Part shown: in pieces, positions 1 to 9,650 of the stretch | How positions within the stretch are numbered: position 1 is the stretch's first letter | Layout of the letters: the number at the start of each line of letters is the position of its first letter | NCBI GenBank assembly: GCA_963920575.1 | Contig: OY986964.1 | Coordinates: 33,351,685-33,415,684, forward strand | Length of the DNA: 64,000 nucleotides | Direction of reading: 5' to 3' | Source of the DNA: Narthecium ossifragum | Lineage: Eukaryota; Streptophyta; Magnoliopsida; Dioscoreales; Nartheciaceae | Notes under the pieces: model-generated | What the model was told of the DNA's origin: nothing | Seen by the model: the letters and a program-made list of their open reading frames with translations, nothing else | Databases searched by the model: none | Made by a program: the position numbers and the translations under genes

Positions 1-51
1 CTTAGTTGTCTTCCAGTTTTTGTTGGGTAATACTTAGTTTTTTGTTTGCAG

Positions 52-1815
52 GCTGAAGTAAATGTGAAGATAAAGAAAGCTTTTTGCCCACCAATGGTTG
101 TTGACAAGAATCCTTGTCTAGAATACATAAAGTACATAGTTTTCCCATGGTTTGGCAGTTTTGAGGTTGTACGACGGCCAGAAAATGGTGGAAACAAGTG
201 AGTGGTTGGAGAGTTTTCTACTATTCATTACATTTTCTGTTCTTTGCTTAGTTCATTGGTTCTGGAATTCATGTTGACCTCCATGAAAAGCAAGCTAAGC
301 TTGTGGCTTAGTCTTCCTTATTTAAGCATGTTTGGTGATGTATTTGGTCATAACATAGCAACTCTCACATGCTTGCTCAGATTTTTTCCATTTTGAAATT
401 ACTTGCTGTTTGCACTACTTTGGTGCTTGAAACTATTTTCAGCATACGAGTGGTCTCTTCTTTTTCCCAGGACATTCACTAGCATGGAGGAGCTGATTGT
501 GGACTATGAAAGTGGTGCACTGCATCCTGCTGATGTGAAGCCTGCGCTTTCAAAGGCAATAAATGTGATATTGCAGGTAATCATCTTTGAGCCCTGCCCT
601 CACCTAGATTTTTACATGCTATGTTTTATAGCAAGTTTGACCTGATTGTGATGATTGTTGTCTGGCAAAAGTTTATCATTATTATGGCCAATTGTCTTTG
701 TTTGATTTCTTTTGGAGGTGGAATATAGTTTTTGCTATCATTGGCCTTTCAGCTGCTTGGTCTTTGATTAGGAATATGTTGATTACTGCATCGTTGAGCT
801 ATGACTCTACTGCACTAACGAACTGACCATGTTAGGGTTGTAAACAGCTAGAGTTGAATCACTTTGGTGTAGACTCCTGCTGCCATCCAATGTGAGATGG
901 TAGACTTTCCGTTCACAATCTATAACTTCTGAGGTTATTGCCATGGATTTAGTGGGTTTGAAATTAGAACCAGTTTGCTTTCTATTTTTTTTGTTATTCC
1001 TTTGCGGCTGATAGCATGCCTTGCTCAGCCTGCACTGATAACCTGGTTATGTAGATCAGCCTGCACTGATAAACCTGGTCATGTAGAACAACTGAAAGTT
1101 CCATGTTTTTTCTTGAAAAATTGACTGCTGAAAGAGGATCGTAATGGTGCGAGATGACCTTAATTTCTGATGATATGAGAGGCGCAGTGCTAATTGAATT
1201 GGGCTTACTGTTGGATCTAACAAACCATGGTTGGTGTATTATAGAGTGTGCATACAGATGGCTTTAATCAGGCAATGTAATTATCAGATGAATAATATGA
1301 AGTGATAAATACATTCTCAACAGCCATTGTCTGAATTCATTCGATGCCTATGTAAGAAACGATTGTCATGATGCAAACTTTTGTGGAGGTGTAATTGTTT
1401 AGCAATCTGATTTACGTGTCCGATTTACGTGTCCGATATTTCACTTGGTTTCATTTAACATATATTGGATCTTTAATGATTTCTCCGTCATATCTCATTT
1501 CCGTACTTGTTGACTTTCTTTCCAGCCTGTTCGGGATCACTTCAAAAACAACAGTCAAGCTAGAGAGCTATTGAAGACTGTAAAGGTTTGATCTCCATGC
1601 TCGCTTATCCCACTCATATATGTTGTCTTCCTTCCATAAATCTCTACTCTACATGGTGGCATGACTGAAGGGTTTTGTCACAATTATAATCCTTTCAACA
1701 AATTTTTTTGTTTACATGAGCTTCATCACTCGTCTACCTAATTGAAGTGGTAAAAGTGTCGGGAATTAATGAGACTTCTTTCTCACCTTTGCAGGCCTAC
1801 AGAGTCACAAAATGA
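52..1815 (+). CDS. Tyrosyl-tRNA synthetase, cytosolic type, 3' end (last four exons)
   Basis: This is the C-terminal part of the enzyme that charges tRNA-Tyr for cytosolic translation. Four exons are supported by GT-AG borders and keep one frame: 52-197, 471-576, 1526-1585 and 1795-1815, with stop TGA at 1813-1815. Together they encode 110 residues. The first begins AEVNVKIKKAFCPP, the stretch that follows the KMSKS loop in plant TyrRS; later exons give TFTSMEELIVDYESG, LHPADVKPALSKAIN and PVRDHFKNN. The catalytic Rossmann fold and the HIGH and KMSKS motifs lie before the window, so the gene is partial here. The intron from 577 to 1525 is the largest and contains a 32-bp tandem duplication near 1026-1085. 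Family assignment is from recognised residues. Exon borders are inferred by eye but are consistent in phase. Confidence 0.92.
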
Positions 1816-2169
1816 AGTTGAAGAACAGAGCAATTATTCTTTCCTTGCCTTGCAGATGCCATGCTTAATTATCCAAGTTATCATTGGGTCTTACTCTAAT
1901 TATTGGTAGCTTGGAAGACCCTCTTATTGTGATGTCCCCACTTTTCTTCTGTTCAACAGAGCTATATTGATGTCTAGGATAATATAATGTCAGAAGAGCA
2001 TACCGTGTAACCAAAGTCCTGTATTGATATCGTAGGATTTTATGATATGTTAGAAGAGCAAACCAGAACCCAAATACTTCACACAAGACGTATTTATCAA
2101 CATACAAAAAAAAAAAACAAGAGTAAAAGAGAACACAAGTGATAGTGGTGATGATTTCCTCCCAGCCTT

Positions 2170-3561
2170 TTACTTTTGGTCCCTCAAGCATTGAACAAAC
2201 TCGTCAACATACCTATCATGAAGCTCCTTGTCACCAAACACCTCTCCCAGTTCTCTCGCCTTGGCTCTCATAACCTCACCTTCTCCTCCTCCCATCACCG
2301 ACCGCAGCGCCGCCGCCACGGCTTCCCTACTAAACCACCCATCCTCCTCCCTCCTCGCCACCTCCACCCCAACCTTCCTCTCCTCCAGCGAGCGAGCCGT
2401 GAAGAACTGGTCCCCGAAGATGGGCAGAAGAACAAGCGGATGCCCGAAGCCAATCCCTTCAATCACCGAGTTCCATCCACAGTGCGTCATGAACCCTCCA
2501 ACGGCTCCATGGGCTAAGATTTTGGGCTGCGGAACCCACTTCATGGTGACAACCCCGCGTCCTTCCATCCTCTGCTCGAATCCTTCTAGTAGGACCAATG
2601 GTTTTCTAAGAGCCCAAATGAATGGAATGCCTGATAGCTCTATTCCTAAAGCGAGCTCGTGCAAGAACTCATCGCTGAGAGTTGCTTCGGTTCCAAAGGC
2701 TACATATACTACGGATTTTGGTGCCTGTTTTTGTAGGAACTCTGATATCTTGGCATCACCGAAATCACTATATCCTTCATCGACAGCCGCCGCTGGTGGA
2801 AGTAGACCAACCGGAACCACTGGCTTCTCGTACATGCGGCGGAGATGGCCCAGCCATTCGGATTCGAACTCCTCGCAGCTCCGTATAGCCACGAACCGAC
2901 ATCCTTTCACGTCCATGCTGAGGCGGCGACTGGGGGAGACGCCGGAGGCGTCGTCGACGTAGATAAAGGCCATGAATGGTGCCTCGTGCATGCGGAGGGA
3001 CAGCTTAGAAGGGGAGGAGGAGAGCCAGTCCGGCACGGTGGTGAGCTGCTCGGCTGTGACGCGGTTGCTGGCGGCCTCGAGGTAAGACGGAGGGCCGAGG
3101 AACGCGTGAGCGGTGGCCGGGAAGGTGCTAAAGTAGACGCACGGCACCCCTAGCTTCGAAGCCAGTGGCGGCACCCAGTGTGCGTGGAAGTCGAAGAGTA
3201 TCCAGTCCGGCGGCGGAGACGTGGATTCGAGGAAGCCGGCGAAGGAGGTGGCGAGGCCGTCGGCTGCCTTCTTGAAGTAGTGACCTTGATCGGGGGAGAG
3301 GTCGATGGTGGCCTCGGCTCCGGGGGGCAGCTCGGCCATCGGCGGTAGGGGGAGGGGGATGAGGTCGATGAGGTGGGCTATGGCCGGAGGGATTGGTGGC
3401 AAGCGAGGGATATTTCTTGGGGTGGATAGGAAGGAGATGCGGTGGCCTCTCATGGCTAAGGATTTGGAGAGCTCGAGATAAGGGATCATGTGACCGAAGG
3501 CCAGCCATGGGAACATGACGACGTGCAGAGGACGATGAGGAGGGCGATCAAGATCATCCAT
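2170..3561 (-). CDS. UDP-glycosyltransferase, UGT91-like (copy 1)
   Basis: Family-1 glycosyltransferase that moves a sugar from a UDP-sugar to a small-molecule acceptor in the cytosol. It is 463 aa and intronless, the usual family length. The start is the ATG at 3559-3561 (MDDLDRPP), in a strong GCCATGG context and matching copy 2; the frame is open upstream but without a conserved start. Visible motifs are the N-terminal FPWLAFGHMIPYLE with the catalytic His at residue 24, WILFDFHAHW with the likely partner Asp at 124, and the C-terminal PSPG box from residue 342 (WVPQPKILAHG) through HCGWNS to GDQ at 385. The N-terminus and PSPG resemble group A UGT91 enzymes, many of which extend sugar chains on saponins, flavonoids or steroids. 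The acceptor here is unknown. It differs from copy 2 mainly at residues about 150-250. Confidence 0.93.
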   Translation of the reverse strand: MDDLDRPPHRPLHVVMFPWLAFGHMIPYLELSKSLAMRGHRISFLSTPRNIPRLPPIPPAIAHLIDLIPLPLPPMAELPPGAEATIDLSPDQGHYFKKAADGLATSFAGFLESTSPPPDWILFDFHAHWVPPLASKLGVPCVYFSTFPATAHAFLGPPSYLEAASNRVTAEQLTTVPDWLSSSPSKLSLRMHEAPFMAFIYVDDASGVSPSRRLSMDVKGCRFVAIRSCEEFESEWLGHLRRMYEKPVVPVGLLPPAAAVDEGYSDFGDAKISEFLQKQAPKSVVYVAFGTEATLSDEFLHELALGIELSGIPFIWALRKPLVLLEGFEQRMEGRGVVTMKWVPQPKILAHGAVGGFMTHCGWNSVIEGIGFGHPLVLLPIFGDQFFTARSLEERKVGVEVARREEDGWFSREAVAAALRSVMGGGEGEVMRAKARELGEVFGDKELHDRYVDEFVQCLRDQK

Positions 3562-3642
3562 GGCGGGCGGCGATCGAACTGTAGTGAGAGTAAACTTTTG
3601 GTTCAATTGTTGGATCAATCACGTTACTGTCGGAAGTCTTGT

Positions 3643-3651
3643 CTTATTATA
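3643..3651 (-). promoter_or_regulatory. Degenerate TATA-like site upstream of UGT copy 1
   Basis: On the minus strand this reads TATAATAAG, about 82 bases before the ATG. The equivalent position in copy 2 reads TATATAAG. Flanking bases (GACAAGACTTCC downstream) are the same in both, so this is the aligned promoter position. Its role as a TATA box is inferred. Confidence 0.4.
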
Positions 3652-3689
3652 GATCGATATAGATACGATATGTGCAATTTTTATTATTA

Positions 3690-3945
3690 TTAGTTAAGTC
3701 TAAAGGCCGAGTGAGTATGATTGGAGGCCGAATGCCTATCACTCAAGGTGTATCCTGTGGGTATAGAAAATTTTGGTGGGCAGGCCCTCATTTTCTAGAT
3801 TTTCAGGTTGTGCATATCATGAGAGAAGAGAACTCTCGAGAAGATTGGGAAGTCCGAGCCCTTTTTTTTTATTTTTTATTAGTTGAGTCCAAGGGCTTAA
3901 AAAACAAACAAAAACTTAGGAGATGAACAAAAATCAAAACCCAAC
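3690..3945. other. Short spacer with retroelement tail scraps
   Basis: No gene is seen. Two A/T-rich scraps resemble the ends of minus-strand LINE tails: TTATTATTATTAGTTAAGTC near 3681-3700 and TTTATTAGTTGAGTCCAAGG near 3873-3895. The same GTTAAGTCC/GTTGAGTCC words recur near 4645, 9838, 7475 (other strand) and 59815. Confidence 0.4.
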
Positions 3946-3949
3946 CATT

Positions 3950-4350
3950 TCACATATTGGTCATCGCATGGTTCGCCAAGGCAACAACTGTCAAAACGTC
4001 CGCGACGGAGTTGAATTCGCGCGGAATATGAATAAAAAAAAGGGAGGAGAACTTGGATGCTACTCTCCAGATAAAAAGAAGAAGTCTAGAGAGCTCATAC
4101 GGTCAGGCCATACGTCCCGAAATGAAGCCGTCGAGCCGATCCCCAACAGCGAATCGGACTCCAATACCACTTTCCGGATCCCCATGTGCTTGGCTTCCCC
4201 TAACCCCCCAAACATAGCCAGGATCTCTGCTTCGACAACGGAACCAATCTCCTTTCTCGCAGCCCAGTTCCAAGTGGGTGAAGTGCCATCCGGAAAACAA
4301 ACCGCCGCAAGGCCCGTCGACCCGCCTTGAACCACCGCAAGGGCCGCCAA
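3950..4350 (-). pseudogene. LINE RNase H domain remnant
   Basis: A decayed RNase H-like domain from a plant non-LTR retrotransposon. In the frame ending at 4060 the minus strand encodes GGSTGLAAVCFPDG, then VVEAEILAMFGGLGEA and VVLESDSLLGIG, which are the first strand, the E and the ESDS stretches of this domain. Below 4060 the frame shifts and continues with IPREFNSVADVL, the usual domain end. The frameshift, the loss of everything upstream and the lack of RT sequence mark it as dead. It lies inside duplication unit 1. Confidence 0.7.
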
Positions 4351-4429
4351 CCTATTGGGAAGTCCGAGCTATAAGAGAGTTGTTTTTATGTTTTGTTGCT
4401 GAGGTAGTTTTTGAATTGTCATGTTCTTA

Positions 4430-4606
4430 GAGCCCCATTTGGTACATGATTCTTACTCTCAAATACCAAAAGTAATCATTACTATTTTATTCTCATTCCA
4501 TCTATCATCATCACTCTATTTTTTCTTATCCTCATTTCTTAATCTCATTTTTTCTAACCCAATTCCCCTTACCCTTATTTTTTTTTAACCACATACCAAA
4601 CGGCCT
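4430..4606. mobile_element. MITE with GTTTGGTA-type ends (Tourist-like)
   Basis: A short element bounded by AGAGCCCCATTTGGTACATG and ACATACCAAACGGCCTAAG, which are imperfect inverted repeats. The inside is a T-rich run of TCTCATTTTTTCTAACCC-type words that recurs near 4860-4985, 7610-7880, 26990-27180 and 55140-55500. Bordering TTA/TAA triplets suggest PIF/Harbinger, but a clean direct duplication is not seen. No coding capacity. Confidence 0.5.
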
Positions 4607-5186
4607 AAGTGATCTAACCATTAGGCTCAACTTTTTTTTTATAAAAAAAGTCAAGTCTAAAGGCTGGAACAAATTAAGTGGGGTGTGTAATTTTTTTTTT
4701 TCAATAACTTAGAAAGCGACAGTTATCAAGAAATACAGTGACGAGAAGTTTTCAAAAGTATGAGACTATTGAAGGAGATGCGGAGTGGAAATTAGCAACT
4801 TTGACATTGTTTGGCAACGGGGTCAAGGGGTTATTCTCATTTTATCCCTATTTTTTCACCAAATATCAAAACAATAATTACATGGTTACTACTATTCCAC
4901 CTATCACATTCCTCTCTACTTTTTCTTACCTCCATTTCTTACCTTCACTTTTTCTAACCCCATATTCCCCTTAACCCCCTTAACCCTAACCCCGAACCAT
5001 GATCAACACACTTCTTTTGACCCGCGCGAACATGAATGACATCGTGAGCAATTGTTGGCTGTTGCATGTCATCTTCATGCATACATGTTTTTGTTTGCTT
5101 GATAAGAATAAAAGCCATGCACCATTGACTTCCTTCATGTTTTCTACACACGCTGGATGAAGAAAAAAAAAAAAAAAGATAGAAAT

Positions 5187-5468
5187 TGTGGAATTTTCCC
5201 TCCTTAGTAGAGTCATGTATTACTATTGTTTAAATAGATATATGATACACGTAGATAAGGAAATACAAATTCATGCAATATGTCCCATTATGCATAGATA
5301 TTAAAATAAGATTAACTTGCCTTATGTAGAGGATTTTATTCTCTGTGATTGATAGCATTGATCTTGCTTTCCCTTGATAGAGATTTGGCTGTATTTGTAG
5401 CTCTATGATCTGGATTTGCTCCTTTAGAAGGGATCTCATGCTTGATTGGTGGATCTCGATTATTACCA
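5187..5468 (-). repeat. TRIM LTR, left copy (3' LTR)
   Basis: Direct repeat of 5824-6105 with scattered substitutions. Both carry the same landmarks in order: GTCATGTATTACTATTG, ATGTCCCATTATGCATAG and TGCTTGATTGGTGGATC. Its right edge meets the polypurine tract. Confidence 0.78.
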
Positions 5469-5823
5469 CTCCGCAAACTGAGCCGTTGTGTGTAGGTTCA
5501 GTTTGGTGGTGTGTTCTTCAACTAAGCTCTTCAATGAGAGTCCCAGTGAGCCATCTTTGGAGTGGGCGATCCAATCCTTCCAAGCGTCATGAGCTTGATT
5601 TGCTGTCTTCCTGTCCATCAGTAGGGCCTTCGGGAGCAGAAAGAGATGGAGTAGGGCCTGATGTTGTGCCCGTTGAATCTCCACAAAGTCTTGACTTTCA
5701 ACAGTAGAAGAAGCCATGTGAGCAAGATTGAAGGAGGAAAAAAAAAACTACATTGAGGATCGAAAATGGCGTTGGCCTTATTACGACTCTGATATCATGA
5801 AGAAAATAAAATAAGATAAAAAT

Positions 5824-6105
5824 TGTGGAATTTTCCCTCCTTTGTAGAGTCATGTATTACTATTGTTTAAATAGATACATGATACACATAGATAAGGAAA
5901 TACAGATTCATGCAATATGTCCCATTATGCATAGATATTAAAATAAGACTAAATTGTCTTATGTAGAGGATTTTTTTTTCTGTGATTGATAACATTGATC
6001 TTGCTTTCCCTTGATAAAGATTTGGTTGTATTTGTAGCTCCATGATTTGGATTTGCTTCTTTGGGAGAGATCTCATGCTTGATTGGTGGATCTTGATTAT
6101 TACTG
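5824..6105 (-). repeat. TRIM LTR, right copy (5' LTR)
   Basis: Second member of the 282-bp pair. The outer terminal dinucleotide seems mutated (ACTG here against ACCA in the left copy), which fits an old insertion. Confidence 0.78.
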
Positions 6106-6754
6106 GAGACTTTGATGCAAAAGCCAAACCGCATGGGACATCCCCTCCAGTCCAAATTCAGGTTTAAAAAGTATTTTTTCTTAGTTAATCTTTTAGCTGA
6201 CTTAGGTCGAGAAATGCGCTATATTTCCGATATATTTGAGAGCTTGGGATTGGACCCTAAGATCAATCCATTACTATCATCGGGTATATGTTAACCACTT
6301 GAGCTACTTAAGGCTTAGGGTTGAGAAATTTTTGATGCAGCTCTCTGATGCATTTGGAGCGATGCATCAAGCGTCCGATGTACCTCCATCAATTACTAAA
6401 ATAATTGATCGTATTACATCATACATTATCATGAGGATGTCAAATTGCTTATGTAGTATGTCAAATTCATTCTCAGGGATTTTTTTCATGAGGGTTTTTT
6501 CACGTTAAAAATCATGTGCCTTTTGTTTCATGCGTGTTTAATTTCTTATTTATATATGTTTTCGTATTTTTCTGGTAATTCATGGGGTGTAGTTTTTTTT
6601 CAAGATAAGCTGGCTGGGGTTGCATTTTGTTCAACCCCATATGCTAGGATCCACTCTGTTTTATGTTTTCATAGACAAATTAGACGACGATATAAAGCTA
6701 GTACCTGTCGTGACAGCACGGGAAAAATATTAACGAGTGTAATATGAACTCATC

Positions 6755-7080
6755 TAAGTAGTGCTCTGTTCTACAAACAGAGCTGTTGGCTGTTTTGCAT
6801 GCTATGAGATGGTCCTTTTTTTTTGATTAGATAAGCCCGAAGGCTGGGAGCTATGAGATGGTCCAAGGAGGAGGGACAGCATATGGTTGGTGGTGGTTTT
6901 TGAGTCTGATTCTAGAGAGACTGTTGATATTCTTAATGGGTTGTCTCTATAGTTCACAGACATGGAAGGGTTGGTGAGGAGTATTCTGTTTTGGTTGTTG
7001 CAATTCCGAGATCGGCTATTGATTGGGCCGATAAGGTTGCGTTGTAGAAGGACTCTCGCGGCATTCTTCTGAAGGGAGAC
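6755..7080 (+). pseudogene. LINE RNase H remnant, first of two
   Basis: The plus strand reads in broken frames ELLAVLHAMRW, then ESDSRETVDILNG, then DMEGLVRSILFWLLQFRD and WADKVAL, the order of the RNase H-like domain at the end of plant LINE ORF2. Stops and frameshifts are present. A 34-bp LINE scrap (6816-6849) is inserted after HAMRW. Nothing upstream is LINE-like, so this is a 5'-truncated copy. Confidence 0.6.
6816..6849 (-). mobile_element. 34-bp LINE 3'-end insertion with 15-bp target duplication
   Basis: The 15-bp word GCTATGAGATGGTCC occurs at 6801-6815 and again at 6850-6864. The 34 bases between, read on the minus strand, are CCCAGCCTTCGGGCTTATCT followed by AATC and a run of nine A: the typical plant LINE tail seen also at 11566-11585 and 33040. 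This is target-primed insertion of almost nothing but the LINE tail. Confidence 0.85.
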
Positions 7081-7189
7081 GGGAGGATGGGCATGAAGTC
7101 CCCAGTTTTGCGTCGTAGGGCGCCTTGCTTTTAGCCTTTGGGCTCACTCAATCAAAAAAGACAACTCCTCATCTAATCGAAGCAAAACC

Positions 7190-7480
7190 ATGCATATCAA
7201 AACTTAGACCTTCAATTGTCCTGGAATCTGATTCACTGTTGGGCGTGGGTTATGTAACATGCAGATTATTGTGGCTGCCAGAGCTTGGTACTGCCTTACT
7301 GCCCCTATGGCGGCTGGCTTCTCAATTCTCAAATCTGTTTTTTGTTCGTATCCCTTGTGATTTTAATCATGAGGTTGATGTTTTGGCAGCATCAGTGTGT
7401 GAGAATCTCTTGATTCCCCACATTTGAGGCTTTGTTTTTGTTGTATTTGTTTCTTTGGTTACTCAGCTTTAGGGCTCAAC

Positions 7481-7510
<30 letters not shown>
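7190..7510 (+). pseudogene. LINE RNase H remnant, second, with (TAA)n tail
   Basis: The plus strand encodes IVLESDSLLGVG, LPELGTALLPLWRLASQ and FFVRIPCDFNHEVDVLAAS, the C-terminal half of a LINE RNase H domain, with a stop just before 7428. A short 3' region follows, ending in GGGCTCAAC and a (TAA)n run at about 7482-7510, a plausible LINE tail. ESDSLLG matches the word in the 3950-4350 remnant, so both may belong to one LINE family. Confidence 0.65.
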
Positions 7511-7511
<1 letters not shown>

Positions 7512-7607
7512 CTTAGACCTTCACGTACAAAGACACTTGCGAGCAACGACCCTGTTTGTACAGGGTCCTCTTATCCCTACACTTATCCCCAAACATCAAG
7601 ACACCAA

Positions 7608-7886
7608 GGCCTTGTTTGGTACGGGAATAGTTAACCCGGAATAACTTTTATCCTGGGTTCAAGGGGGAATATTCCCCTTATTCCATTCTTTATCCCCAAA
7701 CATCCATAAAAAGTTATCCAAATTCCACCTACTACTTCTCTCTACTTTTTCCTTATTTCAAATAATCATTACTACTTAACCAAGAATAACTTTTATCCCA
7801 TATAATCATTATTACTTTATTCCTATCCCAAAATCCCTTAACCCCCATTAACATGGAATAAACTATCCCCGTACCAAACAGGGCTC
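7608..7886. mobile_element. MITE with CTTGTTTGGTACGGG ends
   Basis: Left end GGCCTTGTTTGGTACGGGAA and right end CCCGTACCAAACAGGGCT are inverted repeats of about 20 bp. The interior is AT-rich with TTATCCC repeats and no open frame. It lies between the UGT copies. Confidence 0.6.
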
Positions 7887-8166
7887 CACCGACTTACAAT
7901 TTTCTGATCGTGGAATATTATATGAGCAAACAAAACATTATCAAAACTTAGAGCCTCTTCAGGATTGCACCCAGAGATTGCTGGTCTGCGTCTTGGTAGC
8001 AGCAACTTCTTTTCAAAATTAGGATGCTATTACCCAAATACTTCATAGAAGACGTATTTATCAAAATACCAAAAAAAAGAAAAGAAAAAGGATTCACAAG
8101 AGTAAAAGAAAACCCAAGTGATGATGGTGATGATTTCCTCCTCCCAGGTCCCAGACTCCCAGCCTT

Positions 8167-9564
8167 TTATCTTTGGTCCCTCAAGCATTGAACAAACTCG
8201 TCAACATACCTATCATGAAGCTCCTTGTCACCAAACACCTCTCCCAGTTCTCTCGCATTGGCTCTCATAACCTCACCTTCTCCTCCTCCCATCACCGACC
8301 GCAGCGCCGCCGGCACAGCCTCCCTACTAAACCACCCATCCTCCTCCCTCCTCGCCACCTCCACCCCAACCTTCCTCTCCTCCAGCAGGCGAGCCGTGAA
8401 GAACTGGTCCCCGAAGACGGGCAGAAGAACAAGCGGATGCCCGAAGCCAATCCCTTCAATCACCGAGTTCCATCCACAGTGCGTCATGAACCCTCCAACG
8501 GCCCCATGGGCTAAGATTTTGAGCTGCGGAACCCACTTCATGGCAACAACCCCGCGTCCTTCCATCCTCTGCTCGAATCCTTCTAGTAGGACCAATGGCT
8601 TTCTAAGAGCCCAGATGAATGGAATGCCTGATAGCTCTATTCCTAAAGCGAGCTCGTGCAAGAACTCATCGCTGAGAGTTGCTTCGGTTCCAAAGGCTAC
8701 ATATTCTACGGATTTTGGTGCCTGTTTTTGTAGGAACTCTGATATCTTGGCATCACCGAAATCACTATATCCTTCTTCATGGACCTCCGCCGCCGGCGGT
8801 GGAAGTAGACCCACCGGAACCACCGGCTTCTCATAGATGCTGCGGAGAACGCCCAGCCATTCGGATTCGAACTCCACGCAGCTCCGTATAACCACGAACC
8901 GGGATCCTCTAACGGCCATGGCGAGGCGGTGACTGGCGGCGACGCCGGAGGCGTCATCGTAGTAGAAATAGGCCATGTCTCGTGCCTCGTGCAGGCGGTA
9001 GTACAGCTTGGAAGCGGAGAAGGAGATCCAGTCCGGCACGGCGGTGAGCTGCTCGGCTGTGACGCGGTTGCTGGCGGCCTCGAGGCGGGACGGGGAGCCG
9101 AGGAACGCGTGTATGGAGGCCGGGAAGGTGGTGAAGTAGACGCACGGCACCCCTAGCTTCGACGCCATAGGTGGCGCCCAATAAGCGTGGAAGTCGAAGA
9201 GGATCCAGTCCGGCCGAGGAGACGTGGATTCCAGGAAGCCGGCGAAGGAGGCGGCGAGGCCGTCAGCTGCCTTCTTGAAGTAATGAGCTTGGTCCGGGGA
9301 GAGGTCGATGGTGGCCTCGGCTCCGGGGGGCAGCTCGGCCATCGGCGGGAGGGGGAGGGGGATGAGGTCGATGAGGTGGGCTATGGCCGGGGGGATTGGT
9401 GGCAAGCGAGGGATGTTTCTTGGGGTGGACAGGAAGGAGATACGGTGGCCTCTCATGGCTAAGGATTTGGAGAGCTCGAGATAAGGGATCATGTGACCGA
9501 AGGCCAGCCATGGGAACATGACGACGTGCAGAGGACGACGAGGAGGGCGATCAAGATCATCCAT
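8167..9564 (-). CDS. UDP-glycosyltransferase, UGT91-like (copy 2)
   Basis: Intronless family-1 glycosyltransferase of 465 aa, in tandem and in the same orientation as the gene at 2170-3561. The start is the ATG at 9562-9564 (MDDLDRPP); an open stretch upstream has no counterpart start in copy 1. His24 in FGHMIPYLE and the PSPG box at about 344-387 (WVPQLKILAHG, HCGWNS, GDQ) are intact, so it should be catalytically competent. The two proteins are nearly identical over the first 150 and last 200 residues. Between about residues 150 and 250, the acceptor-side region, changes cluster: for example RLHEARDMAYFYYDD here against RMHEAPFMAFIYVDD in copy 1. A UGT91-type sugar-on-sugar role is likely from the family; substrate is unknown. 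Confidence 0.93.
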   Translation of the reverse strand: MDDLDRPPRRPLHVVMFPWLAFGHMIPYLELSKSLAMRGHRISFLSTPRNIPRLPPIPPAIAHLIDLIPLPLPPMAELPPGAEATIDLSPDQAHYFKKAADGLAASFAGFLESTSPRPDWILFDFHAYWAPPMASKLGVPCVYFTTFPASIHAFLGSPSRLEAASNRVTAEQLTAVPDWISFSASKLYYRLHEARDMAYFYYDDASGVAASHRLAMAVRGSRFVVIRSCVEFESEWLGVLRSIYEKPVVPVGLLPPPAAEVHEEGYSDFGDAKISEFLQKQAPKSVEYVAFGTEATLSDEFLHELALGIELSGIPFIWALRKPLVLLEGFEQRMEGRGVVAMKWVPQLKILAHGAVGGFMTHCGWNSVIEGIGFGHPLVLLPVFGDQFFTARLLEERKVGVEVARREEDGWFSREAVPAALRSVMGGGEGEVMRANARELGEVFGDKELHDRYVDEFVQCLRDQR

Positions 9565-9642
9565 GGCGAGCGGCGATCGAACTGTAGTCAGAGTAAACTT
9601 TTGGTTTAATTGTTGAAATTGTGTTACTGATGGAAGTCTTGT

Positions 9643-9650
9643 CTTATATA
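9643..9650 (-). promoter_or_regulatory. TATA box of UGT copy 2
   Basis: The minus strand reads TATATAAG about 80 bases before the ATG, a good TATA box at a distance that leaves a 5' leader of about 50 bases. The copy-1 equivalent carries a change to TATAATAAG. Confidence 0.6.

Larger units (their letters stand above)
5187..6105 (-). mobile_element. TRIM: miniature LTR retrotransposon, minus orientation
   Basis: Two direct repeats of equal length, 5187-5468 and 5824-6105 (282 bp each), flank only about 355 bp. Each begins TGTGGAATTTTCCCTCC on the plus strand and ends near GATTATTACCA. Next to the right repeat the minus strand reads TGATATCAGAGTCG (about 5785-5798), a primer-binding-site-like match to the initiator tRNA-Met 3' end. 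Next to the left repeat the minus strand has GCGGAG, a short polypurine tract. Polarity is therefore minus. The interior keeps an 84-residue open frame (5463-5717, -) that may be a shrunken gag. No RT is present. No clear target duplication is visible. Confidence 0.75.
2070..6760. repeat. Tandem duplication, unit 1 (UGT-containing)
   Basis: The first of two diverged copies of one segment. Shared parts with unit 2 (8035-11540) are the UGT gene with its 3' flank (from about 2070, matching 8035), its promoter (to about 3690, matching 9690), and a block at about 6320-6760 matching 11300-11540. That block shares the string CGATATAAAGCTAG and the words around AACGAGTGTAATATG. Unit 1 is longer than unit 2 because it carries a LINE scrap, a MITE and a TRIM. 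Unit 2 carries a separate PIF-type element. The duplication therefore predates these insertions. Confidence 0.75.

Noticed and set aside
1865..2191. 108-codon minus-strand frame after UGT copy 1
   Set aside because: It overlaps the UGT stop and lies in its 3' flank, is absent from copy 2, and has no recognisable domain.
2228..2962. Long plus-strand frames over the UGT genes (also 8225-8836 and 9187-9462)
   Set aside because: They are antisense shadows of GC-rich UGT exons; no family motifs, and the minus-strand proteins are complete.
5867..6155. Minus-strand frames at 5230-5469 and 5867-6127 as paralogous small genes
   Set aside because: They are the two LTR copies of the TRIM element.
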